DNA from: Antrodiella citrinella
Lineage: Eukaryota; Basidiomycota; Agaricomycetes; Polyporales; Steccherinaceae
Reading direction: 5' to 3'
DNA length: 64,000 nucleotides
NCBI GenBank assembly: GCA_004802725.1
Contig: SGPM01000027.1
Span: forward strand, 62,001 to 126,000
Below the pieces are notes generated by a model. It searched no databases. It was given only the letters and a program-made list of their open reading frames with translations, and was not told the DNA's origin. Position 1 is the first letter of the stretch. Each line of letters starts with the position of its first letter. Positions 17,126 to 29,007 of this stretch are shown here, in pieces. The position numbers and the translations under genes were made by a program.

Positions 17126-18354
17126 ATGCCGCTACAACAATCCCTCGAGCTTGTCAAGTACGGTTTATTTGCTATCCACGATACAGGTGCACCGCCAGAC
17201 AAGGATGACTATCCTACTTTGATCTTGTTGCATGGCTATGCATGGCATACGGGTACGTCATCAGCTTCGATCTCGAATTGTGCGAAAGCTCATAGATTGC
17301 TATAGGCATCTTTAGTCGCATGGTACCGTTCGCATCAAAGCATGGTATCCGTCTAGTCCTCGTCAATAGACGCGACTATCCCGGAGCGACACCTTTCAAC
17401 AATGAGCAGCTGAAGCTACTCAAAGACGCTTCCTTTGCTACACCTGAAGCCGCTGATGCACTGCGGAGTCATATCAGAAACATCGCCAGGGATTTGTACG
17501 ACTTTCTGGGTATCTTCATAGCAAAAGAGAGACCTCCTAAGACTGGAGGGATCACTCTTGCGGCCTGGTCCTTTGCTACGGTGTTCCTCACCGCTCTGCT
17601 CGCGTACGGATCTGAGTTTCCTCAAGGTGACATCGATATTACATCGTACCTACGAGGCGTCGTAAACTATGGTGTGTGTTCTTCGACTGCATTGAATCGC
17701 TGTTTCAAGGTCTTGATTGTAGATCCGCCTCAGCATGCCCTTGGATACCCTCCTCTTGACGACGGCTACAATCCACTCTTCGACGTAGAGCTCTCCCCCG
17801 GAGATCGCGCCAGAGAGTTTGCACTTTGGGTATCAGGCTACTACGAGCACGGCGAGACATCTTCTGAACTCAACCTCCGTCACTACCTCTCATCTCCCCA
17901 TCCGACACTCCAGACGATGAGCCCAGAAGACGTTCAATCCGCTCTCTACCCCGGCCCTGGCGAACCCGGAGGCTCCGACTTCATCATCATGAACGCCGGT
18001 ATCCAGCACGGATCCCATACAGAGACGCGCTTGAAAGCATACTTTCTCTCCGAGACATCCACGAACAAGTGGGACAATGTGAAGCTTCGCCACGTCTGGT
18101 GCGATCAGTCGGTTTGGGAGACCCCGTGGAGTAAGTTTTGCCTGGAGAAAGAGTTCGAGGATGGGAAGAAGGCTGGGAAGAAGATTAGGCCGTATGAGAT
18201 TGTGAGGATGCACAAAGCGAACCATTTCGTAAGTGTTTTCTGCCTATGCGTGTACAATTGACTACTAAATGGTTCCTCGCAGATCCATTGGGATCAGCCG
18301 GAACGGTCACTTTTGGTTCTGTTAGGAGACAACGAGGCTGCAGAGGGCCCCTGA
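17126..18354 (+). CDS. Alpha/beta-hydrolase family protein
   Basis: Probable soluble alpha/beta-fold hydrolase; substrate unknown. Four exons: 17126-17252, 17306-17671, 17723-18228 and 18283-18354, total 1071 nt (356 aa plus stop). The N-terminal strand with oxyanion His-Gly is TLILLHGYAWHTG, followed by GIRLVLVNRRDYPGATP. The position expected for the nucleophile elbow reads LAAWSFATVFL, not a clear G-X-S-X-G, so the catalytic serine is uncertain. YDPPQHALGYPPL and C-terminal MHKANHFIHWDQPERSL (supplying a late His) follow. The third intron was placed by the family-like YDPPQ junction. The ATG at 17126 is the first in frame; an upstream TTG is not credible. Its neighbour is tandem on the same strand, with no functional link evident. 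Confidence 0.82.
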
Positions 18355-18565
18355 GTGGTATCAGTGTCAACGAAAAGGTTTCTGCAAACAAGTTACAACG
18401 TTGGTTTTAGCACTGACTGTCTCTTGGCGGCGTCTGCGACTGCGTACAGAAGCTCCGCAGAAGCCGAGGACTAAGAATGAATGCTTTCTATCATGCTCAA
18501 CGCTGAATGTAGATACAGGTCAACAAAGAAGTCGGGATGACCCTGTATTCTAGAAGACAGTGAAC

Positions 18566-19468
18566 TCAGGTTTGTGCTACCTCCGGAATATCCTCGTGCC
18601 ATGTAACTCCAGCCTTGGACGCGACCTCGATCGCAATCTTCCTCACCGCCTGCACTTCATCTAGCGTAGCACCTCCGTTCATGGCGTTCTTCAAGTGCCA
18701 GGCTATTTGTCGGGGTGTGCCCATGGCGATATTGGCCGTCGCAATGACGAAGGAGGATTCGGACTGCGTAAGAACGTCCGCGCCGCCGTACACGACACCG
18801 TATCCTATGGTATTAGAGAACCATCCTGCGAAGAAAGTGATCAGGGTCGTAGTCGCATTGAAATCTGCTTTACTCGCCCATATCTGGATAGATACTGTTC
18901 AAAAGGTTCTGAACGTTGTCTGCGTTGTCGCCGTACATTTTCTTGTACAAAGTGCTACCATCCTTTGCATAGTCTTGGATCGACTTCTCAGTGTTTCTAC
19001 CGTCATAAGTGTTGACTCAAGATGGCAAAACGAAGGTATGACACGTGTATATCGCACCTCAGAGTCTCAGAATCCCTCAGATGAGATGGCATGGTTTCGT
19101 GTAAAGCCAGCAATCCATTGATCGACTGAGTGTGCAGTTATGTTAGAACCCATACTACGACTCAGCGCATAAACACGTACTCGCGAATATCCACACAACA
19201 AACCAGCCTGGAACAAACAATCCCTTGACCTCCTTGCCAGCTTCAGCTGAGCCTCGTGAGCAGCCGTAGACTCTTCACCCGCTTCCAACTGTTCTCGCTG
19301 CAGCTCGGCCAACGCGGTGTGGAAGACGACAGGTACGGCCTCTGGACGATTGGACGCGCTGAACGCGACGCTCGCGATCAGATACCAAGAGCTGCTGAGT
19401 ACAGATCGTCGAGGTGGAAATAGAGATTTCAAGTAGGCAAGGAATTCAGCTGAAGCTAGCTGTGCCAT
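18566..19468 (-). CDS. AhpD/carboxymuconolactone-decarboxylase-like protein
   Basis: Member of the AhpD-like helical fold family widespread in fungi; role unknown, possibly redox. Four exons: 19468-19181, 19125-19058, 18996-18878 and 18825-18566, total 735 nt (244 aa plus stop), all in frame. Diagnostic blocks: SNRPEAVPVVFHTAL, RRSRDCLFQAGLLCGYSR followed by SINGLLALHE, KMYGDNADNVQNLL, WFSNTIGYGVVYGGADVLTQ, and IAMGTPRQIAWHLKNAMNGGAT with EVQAVRKIAIEVA. The peroxidatic C-X-X-C of bacterial AhpD is not seen. The last intron (18877-18826) has a GC donor; using the nearby GT would put a stop straight after the junction. Start at MAQLASAEFL, ATG 19468. Confidence 0.72.
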
Positions 19469-20078
19469 TGTGGACTTCTGGGCTTCTGTCACGATGAAGC
19501 GAAGACTCGGATGAGCATGTACGTATATTGGTTGAACTCGAAGATGGTTCATACCTGACGAACAATGAAACAAAATGTACGAAGAGAATTCCGGCACTTA
19601 CACTGTAATCAATTACAGTAAGTTCATCACGCATAGGCAACAATGGCAACATGGCATCGGAATTGTGAGGCGGCGTCTGAAAGGGATAATCGTTTTCTTC
19701 TCACCGTACAACGTTGAGCGCCTCGCCGTGTAGATCATGACTTTCAGCAACTGGATGTAAAGACATTGCATGTCCTTTCTAGCCAACTATAACTTAACCG
19801 TAGTCTGGTCGGGAGTCACGTATCTGAGATGATGTGAGAATGTATTTTACGGACTTCATATGCTCTAAATGTGCGGACAACATCCTTGACCGGAGCAAAT
19901 TTGAAGAAAAGGCGGGGGGAAGAGAAGTAGCAAGAACGTGACAACTCTGATCATGCGGAGTCCACGACAAGGACCTTGTAGATAGCAAAGGGTCTGAGTA
20001 CAAGTCAAATCAACAAGTCATCGGACGCGGAGTGAGACTAGCACATACCTGGAAAGAAAAGACTCCAGACAGCGACCT
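19469..20078. other. Intergenic, no gene recognised
   Basis: About 610 bp between two genes on the same strand: the upstream side of the AhpD-like gene and the 3' flank of the acyl-CoA oxidase-like gene. Only short frames are present. Confidence 0.5.
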
Positions 20079-21937
20079 CTACAGTCTCGCGGCTGAGAAT
20101 GGTATCTCCGTTACTTGCGGCTTCTCTTCTCTCCGGTGGGTCCTCAGGGATTGTACCCATTCATCCCAGCCCTGATCGCTCCGAATAGGAACAATGAAAC
20201 GTCTTCGCATATCCAGGGCGTCGACGTACCCCTTCACGTGCGGCAACGCCGCCCTCACTGCTGCATCTTCCATCTGCATTCGCTTCGCCTGAGTGAGTTC
20301 TGCATTCTCAATGTACCACCCTTCATCTTGTCGAATCACGAGAAGCTCGAAGATATCCACTAGAGGACGAGGCACGCCGGCGTGCAGGGCGGCTGAGTAG
20401 GCTAGAGCATTACCGAGGGCCATCACGGCTGTCTCGGACTGTGGTAGTAGGAGATTGTTGAACGCAGGGTCCTTGTGGCCTTTGGGCAGGGAGCCAAGCA
20501 CCTCAGACGCTTTGGAGAAGACGCCAGCGGAGTGCCTGGAGAGCAAAGACTGCTCATGATGATCAGGTTGTGGGACAGTGTAGCGCCCCAAGAGAAGTTC
20601 GGAGAACAAGCGAATGGAAAGGACAAGGATGTCGCCTTCAGCGATGGCCATTCCGCGAACATCGTTCTAGACACAAAGTGATCATAGCAATCAGTACAAT
20701 GCGGACCGTAGACGAAAACTCACGCTCACCTCTAGCTGGCTGATGAAATTATGTCCAAACAGCCCTTGCGCGCCGATGCGTTCGCCCACCTCGCGCGCAA
20801 TCGTCGTGATCATTCTGGATACCGTCGCTTTGAATACAACACCCATGCCGTGTCTTGAACGAGGGTCCATCTCATCGGACATCAGCACCTTGATGACTGC
20901 AGGCTGCCAAGCTTTGAAAACATGGGCAGCGGCGATGGAATGCAGGAGTGGGAGCTGCTGGGTCCTGAACGATATGATGGGCACTTTCTCGGGACCTTTG
21001 CCTTGTACATGTCGGCGATACGAGTAGTCCGCGCCAATGGTAGCTATGAAGGCGAGGCCATTGATGCCGTGGATTGGTAGAATACCGGTACCGAGGCCGA
21101 TTCGCCACAAATATGAATGCAAGAGGAGTTGGACGTTATCAGGTTTGTCGAGGCTTACGCCGAGAAAAGCAGTGGAAGGGAGGTGAACGCGGTTGAAAGT
21201 AGTAATCGCAAAGTCCAAAGGAGTACTACCACTTCGCGGAGGCAATCGGGCGGAGGTAATGTTAGGGCACATACCCTGCGAGTCGGAAGTTTCCACAATG
21301 AATGGATGAATGCCTCTGTCTTCACCTTCAACAATCAGTCGAGCCATGACTACCGCCATCTTAGGAAAGCCTTCAATGGGTGTCGTAGGCGGCATGATTC
21401 TGTGATAGGTGATCAGAAACCTACACAATGATCTGACAAGTTCGAAAATTACTTTGCGGCTCTCGGGTGCGGTGTATGGAGAACGAATCCACCTTGAACC
21501 TTTGTTGCGGTAGTCTCTACGTTCAAAATGTCCAATCCATGGCCAACTTCTGACAACAGAAAGTTTCCAAAGAGCTCGCCTTTCAGACCTCGCTCAACGA
21601 TAGGGAGGAGATATGGTCTGCGGCGAAGGTGTGTGGAAAGCGTCCCAAGGAAGAGGTTCACGTGACAGGCGAGAATATTGGTCACTCCGGCTTCAAGTGC
21701 TAGAATTGGGTCTGATTGGAATGCCCAAAACTTTGGCGAACATCGACGAATATCCTCTACGCTGAGATCTATTACACAACATCGTTCAAGAGCAAGAACT
21801 TGACAATCAGAGAAAAACTCACTCCATGTCCGTACCACCTCTCTGGCTCGATGATAAGAAAGGACAACGCGAGCATCTTCTCCAAGCAGTTCTGGACGCG
21901 TTGTATACAGCGGGTGAGAATGAAGTGCGTTATCCAT
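20079..21937 (-). CDS. Acyl-CoA oxidase/dehydrogenase-like flavoprotein
   Basis: Probable FAD enzyme of acyl-CoA oxidation, likely peroxisomal by family. Four exons: 21937-21823, 21768-21453, 21399-20730 and 20666-20079, total 1689 nt (562 aa plus stop), all in frame. Oxidase-type features are RPELLGEDARVVLSYHRAR, SPKFWAFQSDPI, the FAD/substrate region GNFLLSEVGHGLDILNVETT, GGFVLHTPHPRAAK, MPPTTPIEGFPKMAVVMARL and DRGIHPFIVE. The C-terminal helical part reads DVRGMAIAEGDILVLSIRLFS to EIPFSAARL. The end AARL loosely resembles a C-terminal peroxisomal signal but is not a good SKL match. It is shorter than canonical ~660-residue acyl-CoA oxidases. Start at ATG 21937; the conserved core begins only about 10 residues in, so an extra 5' exon is possible. 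Confidence 0.8.
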
Positions 21938-22309
21938 GGTGTGGAGGTCTGGAACAATTACCTTGTGAATCCGTGCGATTTTATAAGAGCGACTTGAATG
22001 AGCGCCACGAGTATGAAAAGCATTCCGACGCAGCTAGCTAGACGCTGAATTACACTTAGATGTGATTTGGACATGATTGGACATCCTAAGGAAGTATCAA
22101 GGACTCTGAAACGCAAGGCACAGTCAGCGACAAATTTGCATGGCAGGACTGCCAATCATTGAAACGAGACGCCTTCGGTAAGGCTTGAAAACGCACAAGC
22201 ATAACAAGAGGCCCGCAACATTGGCCCTCCGAAGAGGATGTCTGGCGATGATACGTAAAGCTGGAACTCGATCTTTACGAAGTACACGCAACCAGGAGGC
22301 AATCATAAG

Positions 22310-22975
22310 TCAGCGTGGAGTATCAGGAGGCCAAATGGCACATTGTTTTGAGTTCATACTAGGAGGTGCTGCGGTGAACGTTTGTATATGTGCTGCAGAT
22401 GTGCGAATCAGAAATAGAGATGCAGTCAGAGTGTAAGGTACCTGACTTGCCATGAGCTGCACTGCGATGTGCAGCGCAAGAGGACGTAAGTACTGATGGG
22501 CATAAGGAAGACGCTTGCTTATCAGTAAGTAATCTGCCTTGGCATTGGAAGGGAAACCACGAGGAATCGAATATCGAAAGAGGCTTGCGGAGGCCGTACG
22601 AGCGCGTCTTAGACTAGACCGTTTGGCAGTGAGCCTGTTTTGACACGATGGAAACGACATTTGGCCCGCCAGTAGCTTGAAGGTATGCTCCTGTATCTGC
22701 ATGATGCACGAGTATGTAACTATCGCGGATATCAACGCATTAATGTCGCGAATCCGGAGAAGTTGTACATTCCGAGTCCATGACTCGTATGTCGACCCAG
22801 ACTCGAGCTCCAAGCACCGACTTTGCACTGCGCAACAACTTATCGGCCACCGTATGCAAAGGGGCATCTGTCGAAGTAATTTCAGACCTGTATAAAATGT
22901 GCTGATGAAGTACTCACGAGGCATGCCATCCAGCCACCACCGAACATCACTCCGATCCGATTTCCTCATTGCCAA
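22310..22975 (-). CDS. Uncharacterised reading frame, possibly a multi-exon gene
   Basis: An open stretch without family motifs that I recognise. An in-frame ATG at about 22969 begins MRKSDRSDVRWWLDGMP. A plausible splice (donor GTGAGT after GMP, acceptor before ATGCCCC, 50 bp) gives HAPLHTVADKLLRSAKSV and GARVWVDIRVMDSE. A second possible intron leads into TYSCIMQIQEHTFKLL. These chains look protein-like but no function can be assigned. It is on the same strand as the acyl-CoA oxidase-like gene, with about 370 bp of unassigned sequence between. It may be a real small gene or chance openness. Confidence 0.3.
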   Translation of the reverse strand: MAMRKSDRSDVRWWLDGMPREYFISTFYTGLKLLRQMPLCIRWPISCCAVQSRCLELESGSTYESWTRNVQLLRIRDINALISAIVTYSCIMQIQEHTFKLLAGQMSFPSCQNRLTAKRSSLRRARTASASLFRYSIPRGFPSNAKADYLLISKRLPYAHQYLRPLALHIAVQLMASQVPYTLTASLFLIRTSAAHIQTFTAAPPSMNSKQCAIWPPDTPR

Positions 22976-23270
22976 CTAAAACCATTCTTCGAAGTTCTTG
23001 GCCGAAATCATCCAACGTGTTTGCATGCTCATGAGTCTGGAACGTTTGAACCTTGAACTTCGCGTGGTAGTGGACGAAAATCGGCGTGAATAGGAATTTG
23101 GCGTTGTCCTTAGGTCTGGGATATCATGTTCAGTGTTGCGCGTGCGACAGGGATGAAGTCTGGAACTTGTGAGAAGACGTCAAATAGACAGCCGCCTCAA
23201 CATGTGGACGTGTGGAAAGCAAGAGGCTGGTGCATTGAATGACTTGGAAGCAGGGTGAGGGAATATCTGG
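22976..23270. other. Intergenic, no gene recognised
   Basis: About 295 bp between the uncharacterised frame and the tRNA-His terminator. Nothing recognisable. Confidence 0.4.
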
Positions 23271-23285
23271 AAAAAAAGACAAAAA
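23271..23285 (-). terminator. RNA polymerase III terminator of tRNA-His
   Basis: Immediately downstream of the tRNA on the minus strand are a run of five T (23285-23281) and then a run of seven T (23277-23271), as expected for Pol III termination. Confidence 0.7.
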
Positions 23286-23289
23286 GAAA

Positions 23290-23373
23290 TGTCCCAGGGA
23301 GGATTCGAGCCTCCGTCTTCACGGAATTGCGGGCAACCACAACGTGATGATCTAACCACTAATCGACAAGGAC
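23290..23373 (-). tRNA. tRNA-His (anticodon GTG) with a 12-nt intron
   Basis: Read 5' to 3' on the minus strand it folds as a tRNA. Acceptor GTCCTTG/CTGGGAC has one U-U mismatch. D-arm GATT...GATC encloses AGTGGTTA. Anticodon stem TCACG/CGTGA is perfect and encloses TTGTGG plus a 12-nt insert plus C. T-arm GGAGG-CTCGAAT-CCTCC and discriminator A complete it. The anticodon is GTG and the intron sits just 3' of position 37, the normal eukaryotic site. Total 84 nt. Oddities: C in place of T54 and the acceptor mismatch, so a slightly decayed copy cannot be excluded. A Pol III terminator follows. Confidence 0.8.
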
Positions 23374-24184
23374 CGAAATAGTTCCCATCGGGACACTATA
23401 TAATTATTACCACATTATTATTTAACAATAAGCCCAAATAGCCAGAGTGCGGCCCTGGGGAACTTGAATGTCGTCAATGCACTACCCAAGCACCACCCAT
23501 GATACGACAAAACTTGAGTGGTAATAGTATACGCACTTGCTGGAGCGCTGAAAACTACGGAATGACTGCCAGCAGAAACAGAAATGTGTTGTCCTGTCTG
23601 TTTGTGAGTGCATGCTGTTTGACGAATGTGAATGCGATTACGAGACTGACTGTATCGCATTTTCTTTTACAGTTCATGGTCATAGCATGGCTTTCGACCG
23701 CGATGCTTTAGCGTGTCTAGAAATTGTCTTCCGAGAATGTCCACAATTTACCTCACCTGGTCGTTGTATCTGACCCCGAGGTGACGGGGTGTAAGACGGT
23801 ACTGATACCACCCAGGCCCCATCCGCAATTTTTGTGCCGCGTACTATCTTTGAGTACCTTGTTGATTCATACGAACCGCACGGATGTGACGCTTTAGGTG
23901 ACGCGACGTGCCATTTTGAGCAATCCCGCCCGAGTCTCACCCGCTTCACGGTGAGTGCTCATGGTAATTTTTGTCTCCCGTATCATAAATAAAACATGTT
24001 GTTCTAAGTGAATCCACAGTCTCGTCGTTGTGCACAGGTCGTTATCGTACCCTGTAGCGGATACTGACGGAAGCAAGCGAGGAGGGCTGACGTCGTGATT
24101 CTACTCCGGACTGACTATAGCGGTTGACTTGTCCCAAGATGCGCCATTTCATCGCTCGTCTGCACCTTCGTTTTCTTTCTAAAT
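23374..24184. other. Intergenic, promoter side of the ferric reductase gene
   Basis: About 800 bp with an AT-rich patch near 23398-23430. Only short frames; no gene recognised. Confidence 0.5.
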
Positions 24185-26556
24185 ATGTCAACACCAACAT
24201 CAATGATGCACTCCGGCAAACCAGCTGTCGATCCAGCCAAGCTGGTATTCTGGGTAGATGTACTGCTGCTGGGAGTATTAGGATTGTTCACGCTACTGAG
24301 ATCGCCCTGGAGGCTGAGATGTTTCGCAAATGGTGGAGAGTGGAAGCGGGGGTATATGTTGTGTAAGTTCAATCAATCTTTCTGCTCTCAGTGCCGATCT
24401 CACGCAATTCACAGACCATGTCGATACACGCGCGGACGCGATCAGATCATCACCCTCAGACAACACCACCGCCGCGGGGACATCTTGTCGTTCCTACGCC
24501 AGACCCTCTAGTGATTTCACTCACAAGCTCGTGTATCTTTCCCGAACACCTATCGTCTCTGGGTACTCCTTGGGTCGCATCGTGCTCATGTTGCTGTACT
24601 TTGGCGTTCTGCTTTTTGCTGCGCTGTTCAGGGACAGTGTGTTCACGAACCCGGTGCGTGACGCGTGGATCGCAGTATCTCAGCTGCCCTTCGTGGTCGC
24701 ACTGGCGACAAAGAATAACGTCTTCAGTGTTCTGCTCGGCGTGGGACATGAAAAGGTGCGCATCTATCAGAGCTACCTCGATCCGGACTAACTTGTTCAT
24801 ATATAGCTTAACTACCTGCACCGGTATTCTGGACGGCTTCTTGTGCTAGCTGCGAATGTGCATGCCATAGGATTCAGTACGTTCTTTGGATTTATTGCCA
24901 CACTCTGACTCTGACCTTGAATCCTTGGATAGTCTACCAGTGGACCTTAAGAGGTATCTGGACACAACGCCTACAACAGGCGGAGTTCCGATGGGGCGTC
25001 GTCGCCCTCGTCAACGCAGACATACTCTTCTTCTTTTCCCTTCGCATTTTCCGACAGCTCTGGTACAACCTGTTCATCTTTACTCATCTCATTGCGCTCG
25101 CCACATTGATTATCGCAGTCAGTTCAATTTCCTCTCCGTTATGTAACCTCAACGCTGATCTGCAGCGTCCAGATCTCTTTCCATCAACCTGCTGCTCACC
25201 CATACATCATCATCGCCGCCGGTCTTTACATTGGTGATCGCATCTTACGCGTCCTCAAATCTCATCTCCCCACCGCTCAAATCGAGTGCATCCCCGACCT
25301 TGGCACGACGATCGTTCGTGTCCCACAACTGAACGCGGGGTGGCGTGCGGGTCAGCACGTCCGCATTCGCATCTTCTCAACGAAAATGGGATGGTTCGGA
25401 TGGACAGAGGTGCATCCTTACACGATTGCAGCTGCAGCTTTGGAGAGGGAAACATACGCAGGCGGAGAGGGGTTGACGTTGTTAGTGAAGAAGTCGGGAG
25501 ATTGGAGTCGGAAGTTGTATGCTATCGCTGAGGGAGGAAAATACGATTCTTGGCCAGATAGATCGTCGAAAGTCAGAGTTCACATTGAGGGACCCTATGG
25601 TATGCTTTTCTATTCATACGCCTCTCCCATGCAGTTCATGACGTCATTCCTGTTTAGGTGGACCGGGTAATACCATGTTCTCATGTTTCTCTGGCGGGCT
25701 CTTCTTCGTTGGCGGTAGTGGAATCACATTTGCACTTGGAGCGGTTCGGGAGATGCTGGAGTGTGCTGCTGAGAGAGCTGCTCGCAATGCTGATGGCGAC
25801 TGCGGTATGAGAACGATTGAGATCGTGTGGTCCGTGCAACATGCTCGTAAGTACCATTATGTCTCTGCTAGAGAGATTCAAACCAATTTAATGATCCACA
25901 GGTTCTATCACACCTCTCCTCCCGCTATTCACGTCTTTGTTACAGGCCAGCGGGTCAGCAGCTTCCAACGAAGACCGACCTTCTGGTACCTCCACTCCAT
26001 CATCGATGTCACGTCGCGCAAAGCCAACGTTGAAGATCTCCGTCTATTACACGCGCGCAATCACTCATCTCGACGCACAAGCTCTTCAGATCAAAGATGG
26101 TTCGCCCCTGAGAGGTCCGGAGAAGATGTATAACAGTCACCTCGACGAGCGGCATGCGACGAAGCGAGCTGACGGATGTCACGTCGAACACAGTAACGGA
26201 GACATACACGGAGGCCCACTTTCCGGATTCCCGCCTGGCTTGTCAGTCCACGCCTCCCGTCCGCAAACACCACGCGTCCTGAGTACGTTCTTGGACCGCA
26301 CAATCGAGACTCTCCCCGAGTATGCCTGTGACGATGAGGAGCAGGCGACACGGCGGTCGAGCGGGACAGGTGTTGTTGTAGGCGTGTGTGGACCGACTGC
26401 ACTGGCGGATGATGCACGGCGCGCTATTAGAAACGTGGATGGTAGGAAGCGAAAAAGTGTAGGGGGGATTGAACTTGTTGAAGAGTAAGTGAATGTCCAT
26501 GCGTTGAAACCTATATCGCGCTGAGCACTTTTCTTTGCAGGTCGTTTCACTGGTAA
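24185..26556 (+). CDS. Ferric reductase transmembrane protein (FRE family)
   Basis: Plasma-membrane metalloreductase moving electrons from NADPH through FAD and two haems to extracellular Fe(III) or Cu(II). Start ATG 24185 (MSTPTSMMHSGKP). TM segments: LVFWVDVLLLGVLGLFTLL, IVLMLLYFGVLLFAALF, WIAVSQLPFVVALA. The ferric-reductase haem domain has LHRYSGRLLVLAANVHAIGF (two His with 13 residues between) and WYNLFIFTHLIALATLI with a later LHQPAAHPY. FAD site EVHPYTIAAA; NADPH site GGLFFVGGSGITFALGAV; C-terminal nucleotide segment GVVVGVCGPTALADDARR; end LVEESFHW after the last intron. Several 50-60 bp introns. An acidic/Arg-rich variable insert lies between about 26000 and 26330. It converges with the MFS exporter gene; no linked iron permease or multicopper oxidase is seen. 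Confidence 0.9.
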
Positions 26557-26890
26557 TACAATGGACAACTATCTCGACTGGACGTACTTTCTCCGAATAT
26601 CAGGATCAGCTGCTACATATCAAAACGCTAAACAGACAAATTTTGATACCTTTATAATTCGGTTCGACTGAATCACGATTACCGCCTCGTTCGTCTTTCT
26701 TCCTCCTACTTTCCTTGCACAGTTTGGCGCACCTCCAAGCTATCGACAGCCAGACATGTGCATGTAATGGTAACCTTCAAAGTACGAAGCAAGTCCCGTA
26801 TCTTGCGAAGGAATTGTGAATTATGTAGCTGGTATACTTAAGTGTGACTTGTACAACTCAATCATCAAAACTAAAAGAACGTCGTCAGCC
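26557..26890. other. Convergent intergenic region
   Basis: About 330 bp, the shared 3' flank of the ferric reductase (+) and MFS (-) genes. Nothing else seen. Confidence 0.5.
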
Positions 26891-29007
26891 TTATACGATG
26901 CCAATTTCAGTAACTACTTTCTCCTTGTTGTCATCACCCTCCGGTATATCTAAACCATACGTATCATCTATGGCCATACCCATGGGTATATCTTTCATGA
27001 GAAGTAAAGACAAGACACCGAGCCCACAGATCCCAATCATCACCTGCCAGACCACCGCCAAGCTGTCCGCGAACGCCCCTTGGACTTCCGATCGGAGAGG
27101 CTCAGCAAGTTGGCGGATTTTGGGAATCGCAGCGTAGGCGATCTCTTGCCCTTCTGGGAAGAGAGCGACGAATTCTGCAGGGAGCTTCTTCTTCAGCTCA
27201 TTCTGAAGGATCGTGCTGGAAATCGTGATACCCCAGGTCTATGACGAATAGATCAGTCGGGTCCGCGAGAAAAATGTAGATATCGTGCAGAGACTTACGT
27301 TAGCGAAGGTTCGCAGGAATTGGAAGAATGCGAGAGCGTATGCTGAAGATGTCACAGGGAGCGGCGCAAGGATGGCGAACATCGGACCACCGAACTATGC
27401 GCCGTCGTCAGTATAACCGACCACGAAAGCGAACGGTATACGACGATGACTCACAATCAAACCGGTTCCAATGGAAACCAGGATTTGGTACCCTACCCAT
27501 TGCCCCGTGTTGCTGTCAGCTTTGAGTAAGCTCAACAATCCAAATCCGACAATGGACAGAAGCCATCCAACTGCGTTCGGTATGCGGTAGTGCTTGCTCT
27601 TTTTGATCCACACGGCACATACAAATGAGAATGGTGCGATTAGGAAGGCATTAGGCAGGCCATCCACGCCAGATCTCAAGGGCGAAGCGTTGAGACAGGC
27701 TTGGAAATACACGGGAAGATAATCTACATCGCCTAAGTAACAAAGCAGCACATGAAAAATAAATAAACATACAAATCAAGGATATACTGGTGATGCCGTG
27801 AACGAACGTGGCTAGGTATCTGCAAGTACGGTGAGAAATGAGGGTGAAACATGAGTTGAAGATTCTTACCCGCTGAAGGTCGTAGAATTGTTGAGAACTC
27901 TGAAGGGTATTGTTGGTATCTTCGGGACGTAGAATTCGTACAGAACAAACGCGACCAGGAGAGCAAGTCCAACCAACAACGGTGCTAGAACATGCGCGGA
28001 ATCCCACGGGAACCGTGTGCCACCCCATGTAAGACCTATAATCGCAAGGGTTGTCCCAGCCATAGCTATGACGTTTCCGCTGCAATAATGTAAGTATGTG
28101 GACGAGCTGGGACTGCGGGAATCTGCGGACGTACAACCAATCCACTTTGGCCAGCTTCTCACTCAAGGTGCCTGGTGGCGCACGCACTCGAAGGAAGACA
28201 AGCACTAGTCCAAACGAGATTCCAGATATTGGCAGATTGAGATCTATGTGATGAGGCCGGTGAGCGGTCTAGACGTAATGGTATACTGATGTTACTCACA
28301 GAATAGCCATCTCCATGATGCGTTCTGGGCAAACGCGCCTCCCTGACCAGCGTATATTAGACTAGTACTACTTTCTCTATACATGAGTTGACTCACAATG
28401 ATTGGGCCAACGCCAGCTGCGAACGAGTAAACCAAGCCTATACAGCCTTGGTACATACCACGTTCGGCCAGAGGGATAAGATCTGCGACAATGATTTGAC
28501 TGACAGTCGATATCCCGCCCCCTCCGAGACCCTGTACCGCTGGAAAGGACAGTCAACCCCTCTTCAAGCAACATCAGAGAGGTGCAAGAACTCACTCCTG
28601 GCGCCGATCATCATGTTCATGTTCTGCGCAGCACCCGCCAACGCGCTACCAAGACAAAAAAGTGCAATGCATACCAACATGACAGGTTTACGACCGAAAA
28701 TGTCGGACAAGCCACCGATTAGGGGGAGTACAGCGGCGCTAGAGAGGGCGTAAGCGGAGCCGACCCATGTGAAGTTGTCGCCGCCGTTCAGATCCTCTGT
28801 TAACGTCGGTAAGATGGTAGCCACGGCCGTGAGGTCGAGTGCCGAGAGGAGGACGGAGACCAAGATAGCGGTGAACGAGAACCAGAATACGGATCCCTTC
28901 CCGTAAGATACGGGAGGAGACTGTTCTGCGTCGGTGGTTTCGTCCTTGATAGTGGGAGTCTGGGACTCGGGCGCATGGGAGACCTCCATGCTGTTTGAGG
29001 AAGACAT
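26891..29007 (-). CDS. MFS multidrug-type transporter (DHA2/14-TM class)
   Basis: Proton-driven major-facilitator exporter of the plasma membrane, multidrug class. Start ATG 29007 (MSSSNSMEVSHAPESQ), an acidic/Ser N-tail, then TM1 FWFSFTAILVSVLLSALDLT with the DHA2-type ALDxTAVATILPTL, FTWVGSAYALSSAAVLPLIGG, and the MFS loop DIFGRKPVMLVC. Further exons supply ALFCLGSALAGAAQNM, GMVQGLGGGGISTV-like sequence, TTLAIIGLTWGGTRFPW, FKTIPTIPFRVLNN-like sequence, LPVYFQACLNASPLRSGVDGL and a last TM near VVWQVMIGICGLGVLSLLLM. The end IPEGDDNKEKVVTEIGIV has its stop at 26893-26891. Many 50-60 bp introns. The substrate cannot be inferred. A TATAAG lies about 40 bp upstream. It is separated from the metabolic cluster by RPP1 and NDC1. 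Confidence 0.88.

Noticed and set aside
24185..29007. Ferric reductase and MFS exporter as part of the metabolite cluster
   Set aside because: They are separated from it by 2.5 kb of gene-poor DNA and by the housekeeping genes RPP1 and NDC1.
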